Shown piece after piece: positions 19,970 to 31,947 of a DNA stretch of 64,000 nucleotides (the stretch's first letter is position 1; every line of letters begins with the position of its first letter). A program made the position numbers and the translations under genes. Location: the NCBI GenBank assembly GCA_006384855.1, contig VCJN01002039.1, positions 1 through 64,000 on the forward strand. The letters run 5' to 3'. The DNA is from Tetraselmis striata (Eukaryota > Chlorophyta > Chlorodendrophyceae > Chlorodendrales > Chlorodendraceae). The notes below the pieces were generated by a model. It was not told where the DNA came from, searched no databases, and worked only from the letters and a program-made list of their open reading frames with translations.

Positions 19970-20736
19970 ACGACTCCGATGCTGCGCCGGACCGCGCGCC
20001 GCGGACTCGCAGCAGACGGACCGGCGCGCAACACGCGACGAATGCTTGACTTGACTGCGGTCGTCGCGACGTCGCAACAGGGCACCTGTAGTCGCTACCT
20101 GGTACAGGTAAGGGGTTGAAGGTATACCAGTACCGGGGCGGGGCGGGAACTGATGGTAGGGACTAATCACTGGAAGCAGCCGGTGACAAGATATCGACCT
20201 GTCACCGCTGGCCGCCGGAACGCAGGTGGCCTCCTCACGCAGCTGGCGCGCAGTTTCCACAAGCCGTCGCTGCGGCGGGAGCAGAACACCCGTGTGCTCG
20301 ACCGGCAAGTCAGGCCGAGCGCCGCATTAATCCGCCGTCCGAAGCGCAGCTGGCCCGGCCGTCCCCAGCGTACCTGCGCCTCGTGCAGAGGGTGCCAACG
20401 CAGACGTGCTCAGGTGCGGAAACGCCAGGGCATCTCTCGCGGAGCCGTTGGGCTGGGCAGCTGTCGCTTTGTGCGAGGTAGTCCTGGGGGGAGAGGGGAG
20501 GTCACCCACGTTTACCACCCGCGACTTCTTACCACCACCCGGTTTCGGTCACACAGCCGTGACGTCAACGGCGCTTTAAGCGCTTTACTGCACGTGTGCC
20601 CAGGCCATCGTCTGAGACGCTGGTCGCGCGACCTGGTGCGCAGGCGGTGCTGCAGCCACAGGCCTGGTCGCGGGCAGCGTAGCAGGACCGAGTCTGTGAG
20701 CGGCGCCGGACACCCAACCAGCCCAGCAAGACAGGG
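19970..20736 (+). promoter_or_regulatory. Region upstream of the formin
   Basis: About 770 bp between the retrocopy and the formin start. It is GC-rich, without a clear TATA box. Several short open frames exist but none is convincing. It presumably holds the promoter and 5' UTR; an additional upstream exon cannot be excluded. Confidence 0.4.
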
Positions 20737-23700
20737 ATGAGGCTGTTTCGGAGGCGGAGCTCCTCTGGCACCAACGTGGGCCCCAATGTTCCAGAGTACA
20801 GCCTGGATGTAGTGACGTCAGAGAGCGAGGTGGACACGCCGCGCTCCACGCGGGCCTCCACGCCGCGGGGGACCCCCAGGTTGGGGGCGCTCAAGTCCGC
20901 CAGGTGGCTCAAGCTCGGGGGTTCCAAAGACTGGTCGGACGGGCCAGACTCCCCTGCCTCGCCGCTCGGTCCCGCCAAGAGGAGCGTGAGGGCGTCGCTA
21001 CCCTGGTGGAGAGGTGGTTCCGGCCAGGACCATGTGCATGATCAGGTGAGCAACACGCCCAACGTGGGGCTACCGGCGATCCTGACGAAAGACCTTCGGG
21101 CTGTTCAGGAGTGCTGCGCCTTGGGACACGCGGGTGTGCGTGTCCCAGGGGCAGACGCTAGCACTGTCCATGATTACCATGCAGCCTGAAACGGGACTCG
21201 TATGCCGCAGGAGGCATCGCAGAGTGTGTCAGGCATGCCATCTTCCTCCTTGAGTGGCGACACAGCCCATCCCAGCGACTATCGCGACACAGCCAGGCAA
21301 TCGCCCGGAGTTGGCAGATCTGCGTCGAGGCCTACGCTGTCAGAGCTTGGCGCCCTCTTCAATTCGCCCACGAAAATGGTCCTGTGCACCGGCGGGGAGG
21401 AGAACCTGACGAGGGGCGCAGCCTGGAACCAAACCAGCTCGCCCCTGAACCACAGCCTCCAGCGGCATGCCCTATCCGACGCTGGGCAGCACCTGAACCG
21501 TAGCGCCTGCAACTCCCCCCAAGCCTCTCCCTTCAAGACGCATGGCACGCAGTCCCCGCACCGCGCGCAGTTTCCCCGCCGGCCACTGGGGGACAATGAG
21601 CCGTCGGAGAACTGCAGCCCAGGGGCGACGCCGACCGGATCCATGCGGGACAGCGCATTCTGCCAGTCCCCCCTCCGCCCTCAGCAGCAGGGCATACTCC
21701 AACGCGCCGTCTCCATGCAGGAGAACCTGCCAAGTCCCAGGATGGCTGAATCCTGCGCGTCGGTGGAGCAAGGAGTGGATGGCAAGGAGGGCGACCCGGC
21801 CGGCGCTATGGAGGATCTGTCAGAGCCACTGCTGGTGCGGCTGTGCTCCGCCACCGGCCTTGGCTGCACCAACTGCCTCAACATTGGCAGCCGCAGCGGC
21901 CGCGGGGTCTGGAGCACGCGGGCGGGGGGGAGGGTGGAGGTGATGGAGAGCCACTGCGTGATTGAGGTGCGGAGCGGGACGACGCTGCCGATGCTGTATG
22001 TCAGCGTCACGCCCGCCGAGGAGAGATCGACGCCCAAGTGGCTCACCCTCAGCCATGCAAACGCATTGGACGAGCCCTTTGTAGCGCTGGTGAAGCCTAA
22101 GGTGAGCCGCCGCCGTCCTCGTGATTCTGGGTCGGGTGACAAGTGCAAGCGGTCCCTCCGTCAGCCCCTTTGCCGCCCTCTCTCACTCGTGCCCCTCGCC
22201 TGCGGCGAGGTAGGTCTTCACAGCAGCCAATTCGCAGCGGCCTGGCGCCAGGGCGGTGTACAAGTTCACATTTGAGAAATATGGCGACCGCCCAGTTTTC
22301 AAGTATGTGAAGCTGGCATTCAGCGACAACCTGCAGCGGAGGCAAGCGCGCAAAGGTGGGCCGTGTCCCGTGTGCCGAACCCCCTGGGCAGTCATGTAGG
22401 TGTGCCGGTGATCAGCAGGGGCTCACTAGGCCCTGAATTGCCCCCGCAGGAGCGATTGCGCACCAAGCTCATCGCCTCTTGACGCTCTCAGTCCGGCGAA
22501 AAGTGGACGAGGACAGCGATGAGGAGGATCTGCCACAGGAGGAGCCGCAAGCTGTGGCAGAGGTGGCACCGCCTCCTGCCCCGAGTCCTGCCCCCTCCCA
22601 AAAGCGCCGGGAAAGGTCTCCCCCCGCACTGCGGAGCGTCGCGTTCTCAAGATCCCGGCCATCGACGCCAACTAGCAACGAAAAGGGCACGCCGTATGGG
22701 ACACCGCGCAGCAGTGCCTCCCGTGAAGTGACGCCACGGCCAAAATCCAAGCAGCTGGCCATCCTGCCGTCACCGCGGTGCCAAGCAGCGCCAGCCTCGC
22801 CCCCCTCTGCCTCCCTCGGGCAGGCGGCAGCAGACCAACAGCGGCATGGCTCCGGTGGCAGCGCCGAGCAACAGTTTTCATCACCTGTTGTTCAAGCTTC
22901 CTTTTCCGGTGCTTCAGACCGGGCAGAGGTGGCCACCGCAGCATCGCTAGAGGCCAGCGCTGGCTCTCGTAATATCCACGCGCTATGGAGCCACAGCGCC
23001 ACGGGTCAGGAGGAGGCAGCGATACCGCCTCCGCCATCGCTGCAGCTGCCAGATTCATCACCCCAAAAGGCTCCGCCGCCCGCCCCGCCGCCACCGCCCT
23101 TGCCAGCTGCAACCCAAGCCAAGAAGCCGCAACGCTCACAGCCCCCTCCTCCTCCTCCTCCTCCTCCTCCTCCTCCGCCACCGCTCCAGTCCGGTCCAGG
23201 GGGAGATATGCCACTGTCGCGCAAGACCAGCACAGCCCGACCACCCCCTCCACCCCCACCGCCTCCGCCACCAGGCAAGGTTGGCGCAGGCCAAACTCCT
23301 ACACCACCGCCTCCGCCACCAGGCAAGGTTGGCGCAGGCCGCACTCCCCCACCACCGCCTCCGCCACCTGGGAAGGTTGGCGCCGGCCGCACTCCCCCAC
23401 CACCGCCTCCGCCACCCGGGAAAGCTGGCGCGGGCCGCACTCCCCCGCCCCCACCTCCGCCACCTGGGAAGGTTGGCGCCGGCCGCACTCCCCCACCACC
23501 GCCTCCGCCACCTGGGAAGGTTGGCGCAGGCCGCACTCCCCCACCACCGCCTCCGCCACCTGGGAAGGTTGGCGCAGGCCGCACTCCCCCACCCCCACCT
23601 CCGCCCCCTGGGAAGGCAGCCCCTGCTGGCACCCCTCCTCCACCTCCTCCGCCACCAGGGCAGCGGTGCAGTATGACCCCCCCACCTGGGCCATCGCGGC

Positions 23701-26700
23701 TTTCTGTATCCTCCGCGGCTCCCGTTGAGGAGGCGCCCCCGGTAGACCCTGGTCCCCAACCATCAGTGCCGACAGTCAAGCTGTTCTGGAGCAAGCTGCC
23801 ACAGCACCAGGTAGGCATGCCTGCTTATCGATTCCATAACCCCAACGTATCACTGAGATAGCCATCGCTATGTCTTGCCAATGCTTACGTGTTTCATTAT
23901 CAAGCTCACATCATTTTGCTCATCGGCCTGTAATCTCTCCGCCAATGGTTTCTCTGTAGGTGGCAGACACCGTATGGCAAGAGCTCACCAGTGAAGACAA
24001 AGTGACTGTCGACTTTGAGGGGTTGGAGGCCGAGTTTGCCGCCAAGGCAGCCAAGGCCAAGCCTGTGGCCCCCGCTGCTGGGCGCAAGCCGGCACGGACC
24101 ATGCTGCTGCCGATGCGTCGGTCACAGAACATTGGCGTGTTTTTGTCTCGCTTAAAGCTTGGCCCTGGACAGGTGTGACTTGCCACCCCCCCCCCCCCCC
24201 TCGAGCGGGGCAATAAGTCATGTTGAGAGGAGCCAAGTCCTGCTCATACTGTTCACACAGTCCTGCGTTCGCTGACTCGTGGCATGGGTATCGTTGTTAT
24301 CGGCAGGTCAAGCCCACAGTGCTGGCTCTCAGCCAAACCGTAAAGCCATCGGGCAAGGGGGCAAGTGACAGTGCGATTCCCCTGAGCGACGAGGATTTGG
24401 AGGGCCTCCGTGGATGTCTGCCGAGTAGGGATGAGGAGGTGCTTCTGCAGGTGGGGCTAGCTGTCGATGCGTGGGCACCGTGCTTTTGGGTGTAATACCT
24501 GGAACTGTTATAGGCTATGGACTGAGTCGCACCTGTGCTCGTCCTTGACAGGCATACAAGGGCCCGGTGCAGGAGCTCGCGGACGTGGAGCAAGTTGTGC
24601 TGGCGCTGCTGGATGTACCGTATGCGCAGCATCGTATCGATGCAGAGTTGTTTCGGCGCTCGTTCAGCAGCCGCGAGCGCGAGACGGCAGAGAAGATATC
24701 GTGTCTGCAGGCAAGTTCCACGCCTGTCAGGCGACCAGGCCCAATGACAGAGGGGTGGCGTAGCTGGGACCTCCAGGCAGGTCTGCTTATTTGCTATCAT
24801 CGCTTACTACTAAATCGTATGCTGCAGGCTGCCAACGCAGAGGTGCGGAGTAGTCAACAGCTCCGCAGTGTGCTGAAGATTGTTCTGGCCGTCGGAAACT
24901 TCCTCAATGCCGGAGGCCGGAACTCTGGAGCCGCGGGCTTCCAGCTGGAAGTCTTGCTCAAGCTGAAGGAGGTAAACAGCCTTAGACGTAGCATGCCTGA
25001 GGTATCCGGGTTGATGCCTGTCCACCTTTGGTTGGTGCATGTAGGTTTTCTGACACCACATTGGGCTGTGGACTGCAGGTGAAATCCACAAAGAACCAGA
25101 AAAAGACGTTGCTTCACTTTGTCGCCAAGGAACTCGTGAGGCACCTTGGTGCAGACGTGAAGCCGCTGAAGGATGAACTCGAGCACTCAGCCGCCGCTGG
25201 GCGAATCGACGCAAAGGTGATCAAATAGGTCTTGTTGCGTGGTGCCGAAGTAAACAATCGCTTGTGATGATTCGGACTGCTATCTCTGCGGTCCCCCTGT
25301 GATGACGCTCCTGTCGCTGCGGCCACATCAGAACCTGTCCTCGGAGTTGGCGGACATGGAGCGCTCATGCAGCCGGCTGGATGCTGCTCTAAGCTGCGTC
25401 GAGCCCTTGGGCCACGCAGATACATTCCAGGTCAGATCCGGGCAGCCGGTAGCATGTGCTGTCAACCATCGAGAGCATTGCGCATGGGCTGTCTTTGTCT
25501 GTATTTTTGGTATGTATCCGGTTCCTCATTGTGGAGATTCAATGCTGAACGCTTCCGGCCTTAGACTGACTAATGTTATGTCATACTTGGCTTGCCGCGT
25601 GCAGTCTACAATGAATAGCTTCCGCGCTGCCGCCACTCAGTCAGTCACAAACGCGAAGACCCTTCTTGGTATAGTGGAGACGGATTTCCGAGATCTGTGC
25701 TCCTACCTTATTGGGAATGCCAAAAAGTGAGGACGCTTGCGCCATGGAAGTTGAGAGTGCCGTGCTATGCTTGGCGTGGATGCGGTTGAGGCACCTGGCA
25801 ACGCACGCTGCGCCTGTACTAACGAATGCCGATGATTTAGGTTGGAGATGCAGCAGTTCCATCAACTCTTGTCGTCATTCAGCAATGAGCTGGATGTAGT
25901 GATGCGTGATAATCAAGCGGAAGTCGCCAAGGCAGAACGCAGAGCAAAGCGTGAGGCACGCAGGGTGGGTGGCTCCTCAATAATGAGAAACAGGCAACTA
26001 TGCTTGCCGACTATGTTTATGCGCGGCAATTTGTATGTTGCGCGAATAAATGCTGTCGCTTTCTGTTGTCTCGCTCCAGGAGGCCAAGGCTGCGGCAGGT
26101 GCCGGCAGCGCATCAGGCACTGAGAAGCTACTCGGCGGTCAGCAGAAGCAGGGGGGCTTCAATTTCCGGCGGAAAGTGGCTGTGCTCGTGCGATCGCCGG
26201 GTGCGGTTGGCTTTATCACTGTACTGTGTAATACGTGTTCGTGATTTGGAGTGTTGCAGCATATGTAGAGTGTCACACGTGCGTGCGATAACATACTTCT
26301 TCTCGGCGCAGGTTCCAAGCCGATGCCCACGTTCAGAAGGCGGGACAAGTTGATGAGCCATGTGCGTGCGTACGCGCGGCTAAGCCCGGAGGAGCGGCGG
26401 ACGCTGCTGACAAACAAGGGTGCACGGGAGCGGCTCGCCAAGATTGGCCTGGCACGGTGCCGCAGCTGCCCCAGCCTCGCCAGTGTATTCGATATTCCTG
26501 CAAGCAGCAGCCTGGAGAGCGATGCAACCGAAAGGGACTCCCCATTAGCTGCGGTACGCGCCTTGTTGATTGCCTTGCCACCCTCTCTGCTCTGCGTACA
26601 TCTTGTTTGCATTGTTCTTCAGCTAGTCTTGGTTTTCCTAAATATGACTGACGGCAACTCCTTGCAGGACAACGGTGGGAAGGCGGTATGCATGACCGCT

Positions 26701-29094
26701 CGTTCGCCTTCTGGTGTCGCGCCCTCCGCCTGCCACCTTCGCGCGAGCTGGTCCCCCGCGTTGCATGCCACTGCCCCCACATCGGACGCCTCGCACCCTG
26801 CACCAATCCGCAGTGGCTCGAAGCTTCGCCCACATGGCAGCGACCCATCGGAAAAGACGCCGGTCGATGCTGCTGCCACACCTTCGACTCCTTTCGTGGG
26901 GCCCAGTGAGACAGATGAGCATGCCGAACGACAGAAGCTTGACGCCCTAGAGCACAACCGGTCGAGCGGCAACCGATCCACAGGGGAGGAAGCCGACGAC
27001 ACCCTCGTGCCGAGTCTTTCCCGCGAGTCTAGCGGTCGGCTACCACTACGTCGTTCTGGCGCGGCCTCAAAGCGCCCGCCCCGCGTGCCTAACACACCTC
27101 CACCAGAGCCACCGACCATGCCTTCCGCCGGATCAGGCGCATCGCCCATCGTGGACGGTGCCGGGTCGGCGGGGGCGTCGCCCTCGTTCTGGACAATACC
27201 TCCGGGGCTCACTCCCGAGCAGCTCCGCCTGCGTCAGCCGACTGCCGGAGCCGCGGAGTCGACCTCGCCCGCAAAAACCCTCATGGCTTCCAAAGGCAGC
27301 GCAAAGCTTGCCTGCAAAGGTCGACAGCTATCGGTGGTGGTCCCGATGCTGGATCTGTCCTTCTCCGACGGCGGCTCGTCGCGTCGGAGCAGCGCGCAGA
27401 CCAACACTTCACGGCGGCTTGCCTACGCCGACGAGGGCGCCGCTCCCGACAGCGCAACGTCTCCGACTCCCTCCGATGGCAGCTGTTACGATTCTGGCGC
27501 CGAGTTCTACGACGCCGCCAGCCAGGATGGTACGCCCTGTTCCTGCGACAGCCGAATTTCACCGGCGACCGCGGCCAAGCTGCAGCAGCACGACGGGTCG
27601 ACAGGGCACGAGCACCGAGGCGCCGCTCACTCCCTGCTCGGCCGGGTAAGTCCCAACTTGTCTCCGAACCAATACTCCAAATTATAATTGTACTTCTTGT
27701 CTTGCTCGCTCATGCTACTACCAACTCGACTGTATTTATCATGCTGCTCCGAGACGATCGCCATTTGCAGATGTGCTCCGAAACCACTTCTGCTTTCGCG
27801 CAGCAGCTGCGGCGCGAAACAACGGATGACATTCGCTGCGTGCTCCGAAACCACACGCTTGCGGATCCTTTATTGCTGCTTGTATCGGCAGTGTATATCC
27901 CCGACGAGTGCAGTTGCCCGCCGCGCGCCTCCCTGCGTTGTTCAAACCTCCGTGTTTCGTTCGGACGAGAATGATCGCTGCGGGCAGGCTTGCTGAGGGC
28001 CCAAGATAAACGACCACCCAGCTATGCTATAGACTAAATAGATGCTCCGAAACCAGCCGAGTGTTCAGAAGCTGCTCGTCGAAACTCGAAAAAACCATCA
28101 CCGGCAGTCGTGCGCATTCGAGCGAGCACCTTGTTTTACAACTCCTGCGAACCATATAATCCTTGATATCTCGTGAATGTGCGGCGACTAAGCAAACACC
28201 CTGCTCGCCGCTTGACCCCTGTTGCAGGAGCACAGCGGGGACGTCAACTTGGGCTCGCCGTTTCCGGCACCGCCTTGCTTCAGCAGTACGTCACCCCTTC
28301 GGCCAGGCGCTCACGGGCGGGCCGCGCCGCCGCGTCGCGCTGCGTTCGACGCATCGGAGGCGGATATGGCCAGCAGCGCCTTCCTGACGGCTCGCGACAT
28401 GCGGGAGTCTGTTCGTGCGTCGGCAAACCGCTTCGACCTTGCGCTGACTGCGCGCGACGATGGGCGCGATCAGGCTGCCTCGATCACGGCGCGGCTGCGG
28501 CAGTCGGTGCGTGCGTCGCTCAAGGAGCTGCCGGCGCCGGCACCCGCAACTCCCATCCCTGCGGCGACACGAGAGCAGCCCCCGGCGGGCGGCGAGTCGC
28601 CGGGAGGACAGCAGCAGCAGGCGTGGGACTACGTCGGCGCCGCCGCGCTCATGGACGAGTGGGCGGCGGACTCCGACGCCGAGTCGCTGGATTCGTTTTG
28701 CACCGTCTCGTCGATGACGGCCTCCGAGACGAGCGCCTCCTCCCCACGCACAACCCCGGACCGCGCCGTCTCGCCGCTCGTGGCGCCCTCGCGCCTGGCG
28801 ACGCATCGCCGCAGCGGAAGCCTGGAGAGGCGAGCATTGAACAACGCGGCAGCGGCTGTATCTGGCCGCCAGGCGGTGCCCACGATCGACCTCGCGCTGT
28901 GCCGCAAGTCGATGATGAGTGAGCTGAACGAGGTGCTCACCACCCGCCGCGCGGAGGCGGCAGCCGACAGCACCCTGCACGGCAGCCGCGGGACCCCGTC
29001 CGGTGGCACTTCCCCCGTCGCGAAAGGCATGTGGGGCGTCGCTGGCTCGCTGCTGCGCTCCGCTCTCGGCAAGACCCCCGAGGGCGACCGCTGA
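20737..29094 (+). CDS. Formin (FH1-FH2), 16 exons, about 2,017 aa
   Basis: Actin nucleator/elongator. Exons: 20737-21045, 21211-22101, 22214-22355, 22450-23810, 23960-24172, 24307-24450, 24552-24710, 24828-24971, 25079-25216, 25332-25430, 25605-25726, 25841-25964, 26080-26200, 26312-26553, 26668-27645, 28228-29094; all phases agree. Residues about 308-457 form a beta-rich, possibly C2-like domain (RAVYKFTFEKYGDRPVFKYV). FH1 (about 640-865) is Pro-rich with tandem 16-residue units (PPPPPPPPGKVGAGRT). FH2 (about 885-1282) starts VKLFWSKLP, has MLLPMRRSQNIGVFLSRLK and the LAVGNFLNAGG block. The 730-residue C-terminus is Ser/Pro-rich with a basic patch (RRRDKLMSHVRAYARLS). Intron 7 has a GC donor (24,711, gcaagt). 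Poly-C lies near the donor of intron 5. FH2 identity is secure; the first exon and the N-terminal domain class are less sure. Confidence 0.9.
27646..28227 (+). other. Last formin intron with repeated 13-mer
   Basis: This 582-bp intron is much longer than the others (about 90-170 bp). It holds three exact copies of 'tgctccgaaacca' (27,774, 27,841, 28,043) and a near copy at 27,743. The same word occurs in the palindrome arms and near 53.6 kb, which suggests an inserted repeat. Confidence 0.7.
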
Positions 29095-30174
29095 AATGGT
29101 TACAACGCCCGTGATCAAGGCTGCTTGTTGTGGACACCGTATGTTGAGCATTATTGTTACAGTTTTCCATACACATGGACTCCAGGTACTGGTCGCCATC
29201 GGTTTTCACTTTCACATAGCGGCATGCTGCGCCAACATGACCGCACCCCGTGATGCAATCATGCTTTGCAACTCGGAAGTTTATGCTTCTCCTTGCCGGT
29301 GTCCAAAAACTATCAGCATCGGCTTTATTCAGTGTTTACAGCAGCTGCTGGTCTTGGCTCGGTACGCTCTGGCCGACCCACAAGCGGGGCCACGGCTATC
29401 AATAGCGCTGCAGCATTCCACTGTAGTAGATATCCCTCTGTTTATATGGTGCCAGACATTGACGCTGCAGGTGTTCCAATGCAAATGCCATTACCACTCA
29501 GCAACAGCATACGAACCAGCGCGGCCACCGTCTAAATTATTTCACGGGCCGCGTCCGTCCGCCGTTCTTAGGCCAATCATTATTATCATTTATTTACAGA
29601 ACTTCGCCAGCCTCATTGACAAGCTACTGAGAGGAGCCCCAGGTGGGGTCACCCGTTATTGGGGAAAGTCTGCAGTCACTGGTCGCTTTCGGGAGCCGGC
29701 TGCTCGAGCAAGGGTCCCAGGGACAGAGCAGGGCCGCTGTGCAGGGCCGGCACACGTACAAAAATGACCAAGAGCTGGCCTAATGTACAGAAATGCGGTG
29801 CTGCCAGACACGAGCCGTAATCCACCCCGATTGGCTACCCAAATGGTCACCGCCACCACATCCGGCTTGGAGGTTTCCGCATCATCACGAGTAGTTCAGA
29901 ACCTCAGCTCTCCGCTGCGGCAGGGGAGCATCGCGCAAAATGTCTGCTTTCGCCCACGTCATCGCCCTCAGAGCGCGACAAACAAGCGCCCGCTTGTCTA
30001 ATCGTAGGCGTCGTCGTCGACCGGCACGAAGTCCACGGCCTCGACCTCCGGCGGCGCGCCAGACGAGACAAACGCGAGCTGGCTGCGGTTGACGCTGCGG
30101 CCGAGCATCTCGCCGCCCTCACCCTCCTCGCGCAGCTGGCTCATTGACCCGCACAGCGGCACAGCACGATCACG
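29095..30174. other. Convergent intergenic region
   Basis: Between the stops of the formin (29,094) and the KH gene (30,175). It should hold both 3' UTRs. No poly-A signal stands out. On the minus strand 30,174-29,998 stays open in the same frame beyond the KH-gene stop (see findings). Confidence 0.5.
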
Positions 30175-31916
30175 TCAGTCCACGGCGAAGATGGGGAGTG
30201 ACCCGTCGGGGCGGCAGTCTCTTTTCTTCAGTCCGGGACGGGACTGCAACAGCTGCACTTTCGGCACCGCGGCAGGGCAGCAATGCAGTCACGGACCGCT
30301 CTGGTGACTAATGAACGGTTTACACACGGCCGCCCCTTAACCATCGCAGTCGTCAAGCAGGTATGCTACAATAGGGGTTCTCAGGATGACTGACGGTCGG
30401 ACAGTTTGGGTGCTGAGACCGGGAGCGGGGTTAAGCAAGCGAGTAGGAAGGGTGGGGGGGGGGGGGGGGGGGGGGGGGGGCGCTCTCAAAGGGAGCAGGC
30501 GCTGCGTCCGTTGCGAGACGAAATACACCTCTCCACAAAGGAAAAGACCCGGCAGCAGCACAAGTACACTTCTCCATAGTTCGCGCACCCCCAACACACT
30601 TCCCACAATCCGTAAGGGTCGAAGGATAGAAGACGCTAGCGTAACGCGTGACGCAGCAAATACTGCGATATGATTGGCTCCGAAGTTTACGCTCTCAGCT
30701 AAATCGATCACCCAATATACCTGAGAGGATAGAAGACGCTCGTGCGACTCCCTGTCACGCGTCACGCGGGCCGGGGATTCCGTGCTACCGCGACCCGGTC
30801 AACAGCGGCATTGCGAGCCGAATCCACCCCCGATTGGCCACTGCCCACTGCCACCTGACTCACCCCCGCCGCCGCTACCCGTTACCCGCTGATACAGGGT
30901 AGTCACTATGTCCTCTTGTGGCACAGGGGATGGTAGTTCCGCACGCGCGTAGCGGCACCAACGGCTGCCGGCCGAGAAGGGTGCCCGCGCCTCCGGTTCC
31001 CTAGACGGTGATCCTCTCCCCCTGTCCTCTCAGTTCACCGCCGCCTAGACGCAGCATACGACCCGGCAAACCCGGGGGCGCGCGGCGAGGGTACTACGGG
31101 TGGGGTCATACTGCCCGATGATGGCGGCGGTGGCTGTGGATCTTGCGCAATGTGCGATGCAAAGCCGCGCAGCGGGGTCATACAGGCGTTACGCGTAACG
31201 TTTTTTTTGGGACTTTTTTCATTTCGAATTTTGCCCAAAAAAGTATCCGTTACGGTTTGTGACGAGTATTCCGGATTACTCGTCACGCCGGGAAGTGACG
31301 CTCCGGTGACGCCTCGATCGACGTGGCACGTTCTGGTGCGAGTATTTAGCGTTACGCGTTACGCAAGCGTCTTCTATCCTTCGACCCTAACCTTAGGTCA
31401 TACATGGCCATCAACAGCTCCTTTATAGCGGCTACTCATCAAGAAACACACCGACGCCTTCTGCAGGACTAATTGGAGGGCAGTGACGGACTGCTGTCCC
31501 GAACTTTGCCAACTAATATTCCGCCGTCAAAGCGCCGGGTTGGCAGTCGGTAGGTGTGGGCGCCGTGGGGGAGGGGCGGCGCACCTTGGCGGACAGCTGC
31601 TGCGGGGTGGTCCACCCCACAAAGACGTAGAGGCGGCCCTTCAGCTTGCCGCTGCTGACCTCCACCAGGTCGCCCGACTTGAGGTGGTCCAGCGCGTGGC
31701 CGTCTTTGCTGTCCGCGAGCTGCTGCAGCACGTCGCGGTACCGCAGGCCAGCGGCCTCCTCAATCAGCAGCCGCGAGATGGCCTGCTCCAGGGGGGGGGG
31801 GGGGGGGGCAACAGGGGGACGGGGGAAGGGCAACGGCCCGTCACAAAGTGAGCGTCAATGGTGCAAGAGGTAGCGGTGGGGCAGGCCAAGCTCTGGGAAG
31901 AAGTGACGAGGATGGA

Positions 31917-31947
<31 letters not shown>

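Noticed and set aside
23006..23818. Gly-rich minus-strand ORFs opposite the formin FH1
   Set aside because: They are the shadow of the proline-coding repeat on the other strand.
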